64,000 bases of DNA from Eutrigla gurnardus (GCA_963514095.1 OY741284.1:11838835-11902834), one strand, 5' to 3'; positions 42,125-56,501 are shown, counted from the first letter of the stretch. The notes: generated by a model from the sequence alone, not told the origin. Numbers and translations are program-made.

Positions 42125-42619
42125 ATGTACGGTAGCTCCCGTTCTGTCTCAAAGCTGGACGCTGTGGGATCCAATGGGAACGGGTCGGTGTCTGGGAGCC
42201 CCGGTCGCTCCCCGCGCCTCCCTCGCTCCCCACGCCTCGGACACCGGCGAAACAGCAGCAACAGCTCCAGCGGGGGACTCACTGGCTCCTGTAAAACCCT
42301 GTCCATGGAGAATATTCAGTCTCTAAATGCCGCCTACGCCACGGGTGGTCCCATGTACTTCACCGACAATGTTGAAGACCCGATCGGCGTTGGCAGCCTG
42401 GGCAGCGGGCTGAATCCCTCGCTGCCCAAAAGCACCATGACCCTGGGCAGGGCCGGGGCCAGGATCCCTTATGGGGTCAGGGCGGCCATCATGGGGAGCA
42501 GTCCTAATATAAACACTGGAGGAGGAGGGGGATCGATGCCCTGTGATGCAATAGCATTTGGGGGGGAGCTGCAAAATCAGCCTCCACAGGCTGCTACTGT
42601 GCCCCACTCCATGAGACAG
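42125..42619 (+). CDS. erc1: ERC1 (ELKS/CAST) coding exon 1: N-terminus
   Basis: It encodes 165 residues starting MYGSSRSVSKLD, with the ELKS-family signatures SPRLPRSPRLGHRR, KTLSMENIQSLNAAYATGGP, STMTLGR and IPYGVRAAIMGSSPN, ending VPHSMRQ. ERC1 is a coiled-coil scaffold that binds liprin-alpha, RAB6 and RIM-type active-zone proteins, and organises exocytosis at cortical sites. This N-terminal part is Ser/Gly-rich and disordered, preceding the coiled coils. The donor GTGAGG starts at 42620 in phase 0. Fish ERC1 and ERC2 are similar, and linkage to ninj2 supports ERC1. Confidence 0.93.
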
Positions 42620-43748
42620 GTGAGGTCATCCAAGTGTTTTCTTCTTTAGTTGATGCAACCTTAAAGGCAAAATCTGTATGCGATAGGGTAATTGAGCAAA
42701 CATGTGGGTTTATGTGCTGGATTATTCTTCACCTCCCTGAATCGCCGCCGGTCGCCTGATAAACTCATGGCGACAACAAAGACTCTTAAGAAGTCTCTGC
42801 TTCCGGACAAATAAATAGTCCTGCACATGATCTAAAATAGTTGAGCTCAAATGAACTTTAGAAAGAACCGATAAGGAATGTGCGGATATAATTGATTCAG
42901 GGTGAGTAGATAATCTTTTACTCACATTTTAGGGACGAGTGAAGAAACATAAAAAGATAAAAAATAGCTCACTATGTGAAATCTTTTGTCACACATGAAT
43001 TATCTTCCTGTTTGATGTAGAAGGGGAGCTCGGTGATTCAAGACGTTTTAGATGAATTCAGCTCAGTGTTTAAGGGTTAATACTTTCTTAAGTCACACCT
43101 CAACTAAATAATATAAGAGCTGTGTGGGTATCCGTATGTTTAAATAGACCGAGGTCTGCCCTCCTACTCCTACTGCATTATTAGTCCTAACCTGAGAGCT
43201 CTCCAGGATGCATCTTCCGTTCCTCTACCTACCTCCTCCACTTCTCATTATCTCTTAAACAAAAAGAACATTTGTTCATCTCCGCTTGCAACTAATCAAT
43301 GTCACATTCATGCAGTGTATGCTACATTTATCGTGAGGATGCTACTACTCCAATGCTCGACCTATTCTGCCTTTTCACTTGCAGAACTGAAAGACGCTAA
43401 ATACCTAAAATGAGATTGTGTTGTTGGGTTTGTTGTTTTAAAAAATTAATCCGAGGTATTTTTAATTCTGCGCTGTTCTGACGTCGGGATGAATTAAACA
43501 TTTGCATGGGGAGCATTTCTCATTAATACTGAAGTTCAGTGTGTCCACACTATATGTATTTGCGTGTGTATTTGAAGTTTTACGTCTCACAGTGCTTCAC
43601 ATGCAATATATGACTACTTATTTGAGTTCCCAGGTTGTGCACTGGCAGCAGCTTTCAGAGGGAGTAGTTCTTTATCCCTTTTACTGTTCTGGGATCTGTT
43701 GCTGACGGCGAACATTTGACACTTCACTGCGTTTGTTTGCGTTACCAG

Positions 43749-43826
43749 GTGCGAGACGGTGCGATGTCCGACCTACAGACGCAGTTAAGGGAAGTGCTGA
43801 GAGAGAACGAGCTGCTAGGCAGAGAA
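43749..43826 (+). CDS. erc1: ERC1 coding exon 2
   Basis: 26 residues, VRDGAMSDLQTQLREVLREN and ELLGRE, the start of the ELKS coiled coil. Phase 0 on both sides. The acceptor TTACCAG ends at 43748. The donor is GTAAG, and a (CA)n tract (43832-43889) begins immediately after it. Confidence 0.92.
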
Positions 43827-43830
43827 GTAA

Positions 43831-43891
<61 letters not shown>

Positions 43892-44259
43892 CTGAAGATA
43901 CATCCATTTATTTCACATATGAGGACAAATTAAAAGCCACTTAATTGAATAATCAATATTAGGAGGCAAATTGATCTTTCATCAATGATAGAGGATTGTG
44001 AAAGTCCCAATCAATTAAATTAAATGTTATTTATAGTGTCTTATCATAACAAAGTTTATCCCAGGACACATTGAGCAGGACAAGAGCACACATTTTCAAA
44101 GTCAATGAATTTCAAAGTCCCAACATCACCCGGGAGTGACAGCGGCGAGAAAAGAACTGCCTTAACAGATTCAACTCTAGGCAGAAATCTCCAGCGTCAA
44201 TACAAATAAACATCTTTTTAAACAGAGTTAGAACATTTGATGTGTGATTTCATTTCTAG

Positions 44260-44415
44260 CTGGAGGCGAAAGAGTCCAAGTTGAGCTCCTCGATGAACTC
44301 CATCAAGACGTTTTGGAGTCCGGAGCTGAAGAAGGAGAGGGCGTTGAGGAAGGATGAAGCCACGAAGATGTCCGTGTGGAAGGAGCAGTACAGAGTGGTG
44401 CAGGAGGAAACGCAG
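44260..44415 (+). CDS. erc1: ERC1 coding exon 3
   Basis: 52 residues from LEAKESKLSSSMNSIKTFWS to VWKEQYRVVQEETQ, a highly conserved ELKS coiled-coil block. The acceptor TTTCTAG ends at 44259. The donor is GTAGGA at 44416, with a (GT)n tract starting 13 nt after it (44429-44466). The next intron is 11.3 kb. Confidence 0.94.
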
Positions 44416-44426
44416 GTAGGAAAGAG

Positions 44427-44469
<43 letters not shown>

Positions 44470-45720
44470 TGTGACAAAATCCTGCGAATTGCTGTTTCTG
44501 CTCAGAATCAAAACAAATTGACAAAGATTGAAGGATCAGTTTGTCAAAAACAATATCCGGACCAGCGTTGCAGCTAATCCAGGATGTGGACATTTAGAAA
44601 ATTCAAACCTCAAACCCTGCAGGATTTTAGTTCCCACTTTGGTTTAACCACTGGTGATCTGGCCTTTCTGCCATTTCTGGCTAATCAGCTTCGTCAGTAA
44701 CGCTAACGTTTATGGACTGGCACAAAGGGGAGCATGTCCGGATCATTTAATGGACTGTTCTGGCGGGTTTGTCTCGCTGCTGTACAACGGCCTTGAAGAC
44801 GGAAAGACAGGACTCCCAGCTGTCTGTCGCTTCAGAAGCCATCTGGATGAGGCAGCTCCACAGCTAGTCTGGCAGCGCGCCGTGATATTACACAAGACGT
44901 GATTTGCACACATGCACACTCGCTGCCTCACAGTGACTCACTTTGCACGCTGTCAACTTGAATCCGGTGCAGAAAGCGCTCCGTCCCCGCTACGCGTTGG
45001 TCAGTAACAGGTCCCCCTTATCTGTGTTGTTTGGGGCTTTTGATGTGGCGCCCCAAGAAAGATCTAACGTCGAGGTAATTATATGTGGGAAAGCACTTCA
45101 GGTCGTGAAATTACATCACCAGATAATAAATCTCCCTCTGAAAATTGACCGCCTGTTTGGCGCTTGTGAGCATGTGCAGTATGCCTGTGGGTGTGTGTGT
45201 GCATCCATAAATCTCTGAGTCTTGTGTGTCAAACGGTGCAGGAGAGAACAAAGGAACAGATGATACGTTGATCAATCTATCATATTTGGCCTCCTGCCAC
45301 ACACTAGAAACAATCGCCTTCATACTTACACACTCTTCTTTGAGGCGAAGTCTGTTATGTTGAGACATGTGAGAATATTTTCTGATCCCTCATGTTGGGA
45401 GACACTGTATGTGTTATCTCTTAATCTCTCTTACTTTTATACCTTTCTGTCCTCGAGAGGAATCACACCCGTTTAACCCAGTGCTTCCTGCTCTTGTTAT
45501 CCTGTCTCTTCAGTCTCTCGTCTCTGGCTCTTCTTTTTTCTCCTTCTCTCTCCTTACTCATTCCTCTCCTCTTCTTCTTCTATTTCTGTCACCCCACGGT
45601 GAGTCAGCGCTCGCTTCCCTCTAACCCTACCAACCCCCCACCTTCCCTCGCCTCTCTTTCTTCACCATCATCTTTTGTGTTGAAAATCGAAAGTTAACTC
45701 CCAGTAATTTTGAGATATGT

Positions 45721-45765
<45 letters not shown>

Positions 45766-47508
45766 CATGGTGGGTCACGCCCCTGCAGAGGAATGCACAT
45801 CTCACCTCCACCCTCCATTCTTCCTCCCTTATTCCTCCTCCTTCACGCCTCGGCCCACTGTCTTCACCTCTCTTCCGCCCGCCTCGCTCTTCATCTCTTC
45901 CTCTCCTTCTCTGTCTCTATACCCCCTCTCCTTTCCTCTCATATTCTTACAATGTGTCATGAGTCAGAACCAGAATAACACACATTCCTAATCTCATGTT
46001 CCTACTTGTTGGGCAGATCTAAGGGTACGTTAATGTACAGCGCTGCCTGTTGTATACATTTTGTTTGGTGTGGTTCTTCGATAATCTGAGAAGCCACCAT
46101 AGTTCTTTGACACACTTGGCGAGGGAGGGGTTAGCAAAGGACCCTACCTCTAAATACAACATACTGCTCCTTTAAGTCAATTATTAAAATAAACATCCAG
46201 CAGAGACAGAGCAACATTCATAGGAGGAGAACTTCACAGTCTGGTGATCATTTTCTCTGGCTTTGTCGCTACGAGCGACACCTTTCACAAACAGATATTC
46301 GCTCCAAGATTAATATGATAACATTTGTCGGCGCAATTTCAAGATTGAGCTGAGCAATTTTGCAGAATGGCTGCTTGCAACGGGAGTAGGAGCGTTGCAT
46401 ACAAAAATACTGTGATCATGTGACAGGAAACAAATTTTGCATGTTCATGTTTACCACCCACCATGTGGGCGTCTGACGCTTGGATACCAAAGGGACGCTT
46501 GCTCACATTTGTTTGGGAGTGAGTTTGCATTTTGTGTTACATAATTACTTTTCATCTGCAGAAAACGTGGGGTGGGGGAGAGATTCATTTCCCAGTCAGA
46601 TTAGATGGGAGGTTTTTTTCTGTGTTTCATCCCCACTGAGCATTAAATTATCATTCTCTCCCTCTACGCTGCCAGTTGCTTTCACTGATCTCGCTTCTCA
46701 CATCCACTAATTTGCCTCTACTCGATGTCGCCACACTCTCCATCTCTTTCTCACTGGTCTCTCCTCTTCTCCGCCTTGCTATTTCACTCCCACTTTTTGG
46801 ACTCCCTCGCTATCACCTATCCCTCCCCCGTCCAGCTCTCCATCTGGACCTGTGGAGCAGTTTTGCAAGGACTCAATTCAGTCGAGCGGACACACCCAGG
46901 TGTAATAATACCTATTGATCTGGCCGTGGTCAGCGTTGTCCGTCTCCCTTTTTTGTCACTTCTAGGGCGCAGCCTTGCTTCGCTTTCAGAACAAGTGTGT
47001 TCACCGAATCATTCCACCTCTTTGATCACAGCAGGTAAGTACGATGTTTCAGGCAGGAAGAAAGAGAAGCACAGGAAAAAAAGAAAAGAAAAAAAGATGA
47101 AGGAATGTCTGGAATGCTAAAGGAAAGCTTGACTTTCTTTTTTCTCCCTGCCCCTCTTTTCATAGTTCTTCCTTAAACAAAAACACACACGCCCTTTTGT
47201 TTCTTTTCTCCTCAACCACGGTCAGCTAGCGCTCTGATAAATATACACGCTAAGCAAGCAAAGCAGCTGCTGGCCTTCACGATTGTAACCATGACATCCA
47301 GGGCATCACTGTTTCCATTCTCTTTATACTCTCTTGAAAAATGTTTTTGGAGCACCAAACATTTGAACAGCCTGTTCTTCACAGTTCATCCCAACGCTGA
47401 ATCGCACCAGCTGAACAATAACAACTCAGTCCGTCCGTTTCTGGGGCTGCTAGATGCAATCTATCATCTGCTGTACTCCAGGCGAGCCGTTTGACGTCAT
47501 AACCGGTA

Positions 47509-47575
47509 TGTGTGTGACAGTGGGAGTGTGTGTGTGACAGTGGGAGTGTGTGTGTGACAGTGGGAGTGTGTGTGT
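47509..47575. repeat. 20-bp minisatellite, about three units
   Basis: Three tandem copies of a unit reading TGGGAGTGTGTGTGTGACAG, flanked by partial copies and followed by a (GA)n run. Confidence 0.85.
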
Positions 47576-50021
47576 GGGAGAGAGAGAGAGTGCATATGTT
47601 TGGAAAAGAGGGTTGTGGTGGTGACGAGGTTTTGTCAGCAGTCTCATGCATGTTTCATGTGAGGCTGCACATGAGTGTGTGTGTTTATGTAACGCGTGTC
47701 TGTATGCATTTATTTTGATGTATGCAAATTGCCATGTTTTTATGTGTGTGTTTGTTTGAGATTGTGGCGGAGAGAGAGAGAGAGAGGGTGAGAGAGTACT
47801 GTACCAGGAGGGAATCTGGGCCCTTGCGTGTTTGTTGGCAGGCTAACGTGTGTCAGGACAATTGGGCTTTTTGTATGCAATAGTGTGTCTGTGTGTGTGT
47901 GTGCATGTTTGTGTGCACATGGAGACAGACACGCATGCATGTTCCTGTGCATGTATTGTATTGTATGGGACCGCTTGTATCTACCATTTTGTATTTTTAT
48001 CAAGCTTAGATGTTTTTGTGAGGTTGCAACAATTTGTGCATGTTTTGTGGAAAATAGAAGTGGCAGTAGTGTGACGTCAGAAGTGTGTGTGCGTGTGTGC
48101 GCGTGCATCGGAGAAGGTTTTTTCATTCTACTCAATAATTTAGCTTCAAGGCCAGAATAAAGGTGTGTGTTTGTGTGCGTCGGGTACGGAGGGAGGAAAC
48201 ATGTCTCCTCTATGATAATTCATCTCCATGAGGTTGTTTTTCGGCTTGCCAGTCTCATTGAGATGATGTCATCGGTCTATCTTCAGCCCAGAGGTTTTTT
48301 TTTTTTTAGAATTAAAGTGGCAAACGTACTAACTGCTGAGAGCAGTGGGCAAACGGTCTGTTGGTTTGCCATTTTGTGTGTATGTGTGTGTGTGTGTGAG
48401 ACGACGTTAACCCAAACAGGCAGGTGAGCTCAGTGCCGGTTACACCTGGGCAGCACTTTGCCTTCAGGTCGAGAGCGGGATGACGGCAAGAGAGAGAGAT
48501 GAGACGGAGGAGGAGAGATTGCCTTTCCTCCGCTGTCCTTCCTTATTTGCCGTCCTCCTTTTTCCTGCCCTTTTCCTCTCCGCTCAAAGCGACAAAGTTA
48601 AGAGCGGCGGAGAGGAGGAGACCCAGACTGGCACTTGAGTGTATTTTCCACTCCGTGAACACGGGAGTGAGTCAGGCTTTCGGGTTAACATATAAACGGA
48701 CGTCGCCACCAGAACGCTGATCTTTTTTTTTTCCACGGAAATGCTGAAACCATACGGGGAATAATCACGTTTCTGAATAAAGAATTAAATACAGATATAA
48801 TTTAAAAACAAAAGCAGTAAAACAGCTTGCATGCTGACTGATGAAAGTTCAGCACTTAATGGTATTAAACCTGACCTTAGCATCTCGCATTTCTAGTTCC
48901 ATTAGTCCAACCTGGCGTTGAGCTCGTCGTCGTGGCTACAGATTAGTTCGATTCCAATAGAAATGGACGGTGCCAAGTGTGTGCTCCTGTGAGATTTTCC
49001 ATTTACTGTACAGAAAGAAAAAAAAATGTTACAGCAAGATTTTCCTATGCCAGCTGGCTGCAAAAATGCTTTGCCTGGCGATCCCCGTACTAGCACAGGC
49101 CCGAAAGAAAGAGAGGAGGAGAAGGAAGATGGATTGAGATGTAAAGATGTATAAAATGTAGAGAGGAAGGAGGAGGAAATTAGGAAAGTGGATACGAAGG
49201 ATAGATCAAACTGAACGCCGGGGACAAGCGCCAGGAGGAAGGAGGAAAGATAAATGAGAGGCACGGGGGGAATTAAGCAGAAAACAGCCGATGAAATGTA
49301 GAGAAACGGCACGACTGATGGAAGTCGATGTGACAGGAGAGCAATGGATGAAGAAAGTGATGGAAATTGTATGAAATTAAAGATGAATGAAAGGGAATAT
49401 GATGAGCAGATGAGCCGGAGGAAGGGAAGGGTTTATAGGAAGAGAAAAGGCTGAACACACACTCACCAGGACAAACATTTGAAGCATTCCTCAGGAGTCA
49501 CGCTTCTAAAAATGCAGATTTACATCAGCCAGCTGACTTGAGTGTTTGGTCATCACACCCAACATCCGACGATTTGTCAAATTGTGCTGATCACTAGTTT
49601 GAACAGTGTGCATAATCGTCTGATTGGTGGTGTTTCCTGTCCTATCTGATTTCTTTTTAGCAATGCTGAGTTCTCAGTTCTCAGCTGTTATCTTAGTTTG
49701 TTCTTGGATGTGTTCTTAGCAAAGGTCCCAAGAAAAGTCTATGTTGGATTAACGGCGTGTTCTTAAACCAAAGAAGAACAAATCTGAATAAAGAACAAAT
49801 CTCTCAGCACATATCTGAGAACAGATCTTTAAATGAAGGCTGTTCTACAGTCAGCTCTGGAGGGACTGGGGGCAGACATGGCAGACTTGAGTGTGAATGT
49901 GTTTGACTGTGAGAATATGATTCAGGAAAACGCAGCGTGCAGCCTCAGCAGAGTTTTGAAATCTCATTTTTTTTCAGTCTTTGATACACGATGCAGCGTT
50001 CTTTAAACTACAACGAGAACC

Positions 50022-50027
<6 letters not shown>

Positions 50028-50057
<30 letters not shown>

Positions 50058-50093
50058 TCTCTCTCTCTCTCACTCTCTCTCTCTCTCTCTCTC
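50028..50093. repeat. (CT)n microsatellite
   Basis: About 66 bp of CT dinucleotides with single C, A or G interruptions. Confidence 0.92.
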
Positions 50094-50171
50094 GCTCGTC
50101 CTCCTCCGTCTGTTGCCTGCAGTCTGCAGTCTTTCCATCCTCTGCTCATCAACCTATGACTCATTATTCCT

Positions 50172-50212
<41 letters not shown>

Positions 50213-50324
50213 ATATCAGCATACTGTACTTGTCATACATACACGCGGGCTGTTCTTGCGTTTTAGAATTAAAACGTCCAAACTTTGGAGATAAAAGCCT
50301 ATTTATTACGTCTACCTCTACGTT

Positions 50325-50327
<3 letters not shown>

Positions 50328-50381
<54 letters not shown>
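50328..50381. repeat. (GT)n microsatellite
   Basis: About 26 uninterrupted GT units. A shorter tract lies at 50175-50208. Confidence 0.95.
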
Positions 50382-50383
<2 letters not shown>

Positions 50384-51051
50384 ATCAGTTGGGCAGGTTT
50401 AGTGTGTGTGTTTGTCACACATGAATGCTCATCAGCAGCAGATGGTCCTTAAACCCGTGTGTTTATTTAGTCGGGATGGAGGGATAGGTGAGGAGGAGAG
50501 AGGAAGAGAGGGAATAAGGTAAATACAGGGATTGATAGCAGGGGGGGAGGCAGATGGACAGAGGGAGGGAGACGGATGAATGGATTAGAAAGAGCAAGAA
50601 GGAGATTCATGGAGATAATTTAGCTGAGGAAGAGAGGAGAGAGTAAAGGAGGAAGCTCGTATGCTCGGGAGTCTTATAAAACTTTAACTTTAATGCAGAG
50701 GGAGAAGGAGAGATGGTTCTGTTTTCCCTCCGCTTTCCTTTTCACAAAGTGTTCATTTTACAGTGGAAAGAAATAGAGAGACGCGGAGATTTGAAACTGA
50801 AAGGAAAGAGAGGGGTTAGTTTTTCCCTCTTTTCCTAAAAGGCTGTGATTGTGTGAGTTTTCTCTCCACTTTCTCTCTCTCTCTCTCTCTCAGCATGTGT
50901 GTGTGTGTGTGTGAGAAATTCTGTGGTCGCCATGTCTTTCCTTATAAGGAGTGGGTTTGGGAAGAGTTGGTGTGGAATGAACAGAATTACAGTGCAGTCG
51001 CTCCCTGTCTCTTCTGCTCATTTATTTACTCTTTTTATTAATTCCTTTAAA

Positions 51052-51168
<117 letters not shown>

Positions 51169-51656
51169 AAGGAGGTTGACATGTAATAAGTTAATGTTTA
51201 ATAAATGCGACAGATCTATTCTCTTCTCTCCTCTTCCCACCACTACCGACCCTGATGCTGCATCTCAAAGTGACTGATTAGGGTCAACATTTCCCTCTCC
51301 TTCGTTCTCTCCCTCACGTAATCTCTTTCTTTCACACGTGTCTCCCTTTTGTTGTTTTCATACGTACACTCGATTCTGATGCTATTTTTCTCCCATCAGC
51401 ACGCTCTCCGTCTTTTGGAAAACGAGGGATTTTCTTGTGTTTTCTTCCACGTGTTCCTCTTCTCTTTTTTTTTCTTATTTCCTCCTCTTCATTATGTTCT
51501 TCATCCTCCAGTTTTATCCTCGAGAAAGAAGAGGGAGAGTGAGAGCGTTAATCTGCCTGTTGTCTGATGCCTGAGTGGGCGAAAATGCTCACGGTCATTA
51601 CAGCATGACCGCTGCCTTCAACATTAAGTCTGCCTGTGGGCATTATCATGTTCTTG

Positions 51657-51690
<34 letters not shown>

Positions 51691-53130
51691 ATACTGTCAC
51701 AGTGTGTGTTTGTTGGGGGGGGAGTATGACTCACCCAGCAAGCACAGAATAATGGAGGGATGAGACGGGGGAGTAATAACGGGGAGATGGTTAATATTGA
51801 ATGACAGATGAGCATTGGCCTGGAGGAGCGGATGGAAAAAAAATTGTCACCATATTCACAAATGGATTTCTCTCCTATTTTATAATTATTTCTGCTCGTT
51901 AGACAAAAAAAAAGGGATCATTCATTTGTTTTCTATAGATGTTTTTTTTTCTCGCAAGTCAAATTCAATCTCGTTCTGTTGACTTCATGTTTTTCCTGCT
52001 TCAGTGGATACAGTTACATGTTGTATCCATTATTGAATGCTATGTTGTTTTACTTTTAAACCCTTGCTGAAGCCATTCAATTTCAATCAATCAATGCCTG
52101 TTTGAATCCTTCTAGTGAGGTGGATTCGGGTCTTGACCCGGTGTACAACAGTCACTCAGTTGAACCAGTTTGTCTTTAGCAAAACAGATCTGAGTACAGT
52201 GCAGCTTCTTTCTGAGACTTTTTTTTTTTGAGTAATCTGGTTACTTCTGTGCACATAAATGCAGTCATGGTGGTTTGCAGAGTTTGCCATTTATAATCTG
52301 GGGAGTTGACTGGCTGTCTTGTGTTTATACAGTACACAGATGTCAGGCATGTGCTCCAGTGTCTGTACGTCCTTTTCATAAATGTACTTAGTAGCATGAT
52401 GTACATAGTCGATATGCCGGCTTTCCTGCTAAGAAAATGTGGTGGCAATTTAATCACATTCACAAATCTTGATTTGTTGAACGCCACTGGGATCGAGATC
52501 ATTTCCCCTCTTGCACTGGTTTGCATCAGCATGATGAGATTCCTCCCGTAGACATGTGAAGGAACGGTTTGTCATCTTGATTTGTCTTCTTGTTTGTGTG
52601 TTTGTCACATTGGTCCACAGTTCAGATTTATTATAGATATATATTTATCTTTCATGCTATTTTATCACGTGAATATGTAAAATAAACTGAAAACCTTCCT
52701 GTAAATATAGTGACGAGCTGTTAAAATGGGAAATAATCAATGTTATAATTGATAATTACATATTTGTATTAATAAATATACATAGAATATTTGGATTTTA
52801 TGTCATTATTTGACCATCTCAGTCCGCTCTCTAATCAGCAAGTGTCTGACGGGGTCAAAGGTAAAGGAGCCAAAGGTGACTCAGCAGAAACTGAGAAGGA
52901 AAACACAAGCTGTTGTCTGATGCCTCTCCTCCTGAATTTCTCCTGGATACAATTAACACTCTGTTTTTTCTGCCTTCTCCTTATCTTCCTCTCTGTTTTT
53001 GTTTCCTGCTTCCTTTTTATATTTCGCTCCCTATTTTCCACCTCCCTCTCTTGTGGTCTGGCATTTCTCAGCTCTACATTCCAGCTGATTGAGTGTGTTG
53101 GGGGGGAAACAGCAGTACTGGCACAAGCCC

Positions 53131-53179
<49 letters not shown>

Positions 53180-53354
53180 TGTTTGTTTGAAGCTGAATTC
53201 TTTGAAAACCTTTGAAGTTGTGTGTCTTTGTGTGTGTGTTCACACTGTTTTTGCTTGACTGTAGCGATGCACTGATTTGTGTTTCTGTAAGAAAGACTAT
53301 TGAGGCTTTGTGTGAGTTTCGTTTCTGCAACTCTGACATACTTTTGGATGCTTG

Positions 53355-53486
<132 letters not shown>

Positions 53487-54613
53487 TTTCCTGACTGATG
53501 TATAATGATGCATGCAAACACATACCGATTATATTCATGACTATGGCTGCAACCAATGATTAATTTAAAGCTCTTTGACTTTAAAGAGTGAATATAAAGA
53601 AAGTGTGAACATGTACAGTATTACAAGTTTAGAGCCAACCCTGATATAGCAAATGAAATGAAGACATACTAAATACACTAGAAAAATGTTGTGGAAAATA
53701 ACAGTCAGTTGACCCTTTGGTGTGTGTGGATGTTGCCTGTTCATTGGAAATAAGGCCAACAACTCAAAAGGATTCAGATGACAATGTGATTAAATAGAGA
53801 AAATAGGATAACATACTTAACTCTGTTTATCTGCTAATAATTCAACTTTGTATTCTTGAATTCTTCAAAACAATTTAGATTTTGTGCAAATTCTAGCATA
53901 TTTTCATCGGGGATGGTTGGATCAGTGTTTGCATGTCTGAGGGAGAAACCACAGTTGGCATGGAGACGGAGAGGCTAAACCGGGGAGAGGGGAAGGATGC
54001 TTTCGATCACTCCGTGTCCGTCTGGCTGTCTGTAAATGTCAGAGTCAGCCATCAGCACGTGTTTGAAGAGCTATTGTATGAGTCAGCAGGCAAACCCACG
54101 CAAACAAACAAACGCAGTATTGCAGTGAGAAGAGGACAAGATTCTGTGTTAATGCAGTCATCTGTCTCAGTGGAAATATAAGAATGAACAGAGAGACAAA
54201 GCAGGGAAACACTGCCCTCGTTATGCAACATAAAGCTGAGCCACTGTATCAAAGGCTTATATTATCTTATTTCCTTTCATGCTGTTCTTATTCTCTGTTT
54301 GACCGAGCTTAAACTGTATTTTCCTTTCTCTTCTTTCATATCTGAGAACTGTTTTTCTTTGCCTCTCCAATCATCTGTCTCTTTCAATTTTCCTTTAATT
54401 TAATTCCCCTCATCAACAACAGTCACAAGGGAACATTGCATTAAAAATCTCCTCTTTACTTGTATTCTCATGCACTTCTATTGCAGCACTTGGCTACCTT
54501 TTATTATTATTTTTAAATCTCTGGATATACGCTGTGACTCGTGTGGTGATGGGCTGGCTGTTGTTCAGGTTACGTGTGATGCATTTTACAAAAGCTTGGG
54601 GACATCGTAGTGA

Positions 54614-54662
<49 letters not shown>

Positions 54663-55695
54663 AAACACTCCTTTTGTCTGACTCAGAGGTAGTCATGTCA
54701 CGTTGTCCTCAGCCATAATGGTCGTGATACTGACCTGCCAACACTTTTATCACCCACTCACTCACTCAAGATGACATACATATACTGTATGTTGTCTCCG
54801 TCAGCCGGTCACATGCACACATGGCAAATGTCAGCCTTGATCTATTATGCGTATTGATCTGGGTGCAAATCAATCAAAACACTTGAATTCATTTCTGGAC
54901 TTTTCTTTCCTGCTTCTGATACCTCAACTCAGTGTGTACCGAACACTGGCCTTCATGCATTGCCTCCCGGTTCATTTTCATATGAATTAACAAATAGACA
55001 CATTTATTTCTCAAAATGAACATGTACCAAACATGTGGAAGGTCAGGGCTGTATGCGTGTGCGGATGTGTGAAAATGTCTGAAACGAGTAAAACAGCAGC
55101 TGTGTGTAGAGGAGGAGAGAAGGGTTTGTGTTCCTTTGGTGAGCTTTTATACCTGGAGCCACATCGGGCTCAGGTGTTGCTCATCAGCTGTTAATGTCCT
55201 CCAAGACAAGTAAAAGGAACACAGACCCCACACAGATCGGAGGGGTCATCACTATAACATTGTTAAAAAAGTGTGATTTACATAAAGTGATTCTGATTAC
55301 AAGACCTCCATGAAGACATGGAAAAAAAACAGTGGTCTATATATCTGATTCAACCCATCCATCCGTCATCACACCTCAAAAACTAACGTCCAATTACATG
55401 ATACCTTTTTGGGCCTTTCGGAGCAGTTTCTTGCATTGCGTCATCCATAGTGCAATAGTTTGAAAGGTTTTAAAAAGCCCCAAATCTCAGTTCTTGGTAC
55501 AATAATGGTTAAGTCGATGGTATTCATTAACAACCACGTCAGACCTCTGCGAATGTTTTATAGTCCTGTACAATGAAACAGTAAAAGTCTTCCTTCATAC
55601 TCGATTACACTCCTCAGCAGCTTCACCACAACATCCACACTCTCCTGTCAACTTGTATTTGTGAGTCTAAATCGGACTTCTTTCTCTTCCTCCAG

Positions 55696-55952
55696 CATTT
55701 CCAGTGCACCATCCAGGCTTTACAGGATGAGCTCAGAATCCAGCGAGACCTCAATCAGCTCTTCCAGTCCGATTACTCAGAGTCCGGTCACCTCGGAAAC
55801 CAGTCCATCCCGCCCCAGGACATGACAGAGGAGAACTTCCTGCGTCTCCATGGCGAGTACGAGCGTCAGGTGAAAGAGCTCTTCCTCCTCAGGAAGACCG
55901 TGGAAGAAATGGAGCTGAGGATAGACACACAGAAACACACGCTGACCGCCAG
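55696..55952 (+). CDS. erc1: ERC1 coding exon 4
   Basis: It encodes HFQCTIQALQDELRIQRDLN, then a more variable segment (SDYSESGHLGNQ), then MTEENFLRLHGEYERQ and KELFLLRKTVEEMELRI, all coiled coil. The acceptor CCTCCAG ends at 55695. The donor GTAAAG starts at 55953 after two bases of an Arg codon. The intron that follows is only 101 bp. Confidence 0.94.
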
Positions 55953-56053
55953 GTAAAGTGTGAAATTTACTATGAGATCATTACGTGCCTTTTTTTTTCT
56001 GCTGCCAACATGTGAAGTGTGGCTTTGAATCGGCTCCTTTCCTTCTCCGACAG

Positions 56054-56223
56054 GGATGAATCCATAAAGAAGTTACTGGAAATGTTGCAGAGCAAAGGCC
56101 TGTCGTCACGGGCAACCGAGGAGGACCACGAACGGACGAGGCGACTGGCTGATGCTGAGATGACCATCCACCAACTGGAAGGCCTGCTGGAGCAAAAGGA
56201 CAAGGAGATGCTGCAACTCAGAG

Positions 56224-56225
<2 letters not shown>
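56054..56225 (+). CDS. erc1: ERC1 coding exon 5, donor inside a (GT)n tract
   Basis: The first base completes Arg, then DESIKKLLEMLQSKGLSSR, ATEEDHERTRRLADAEMTIH and QLEGLLEQKDKEMLQLRE, near-invariant ELKS coiled coil. The exon ends GAG and the donor is the first GT of a (GT)n tract (56226-56276): no other intronic bases lie between exon and repeat. Any of several GT steps could in principle be used, with frame consequences. The phase of the next exon supports 56225 as the boundary. Confidence 0.92.
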
Positions 56226-56256
<31 letters not shown>

Positions 56257-56433
56257 TGTGTGTGTGTGTGTGTGTCTGGCCAAGGAGAAACAAAGTGCAT
56301 TCAAGCATTCCCACATGTGTGTGGGTGTGTGTCTTTGTGTACACCCAGATGTGAGTATGTGCAAATCAAACCATGTCATCCAGGCAAGGCCCTTGGATGC
56401 TTCCAGTCTTGGCTCATAATTCAGTTTTAATAC

Positions 56434-56435
<2 letters not shown>

Positions 56436-56498
<63 letters not shown>
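56436..56498. repeat. (CA)n microsatellite, complementary to the donor-side (GT)n
   Basis: About 31 CA units, 160 bp after the (GT)n tract at the exon 5 donor. The two could pair in the transcript. Confidence 0.95.

Positions 56499-56501
<3 letters not shown>

Noticed and set aside
42620..42649. Ten-residue extension of the first ERC1 exon to a stop at 42649
   Set aside because: It follows a good GTGAGG donor, and the next exon at 43749 continues the ERC1 protein in phase.
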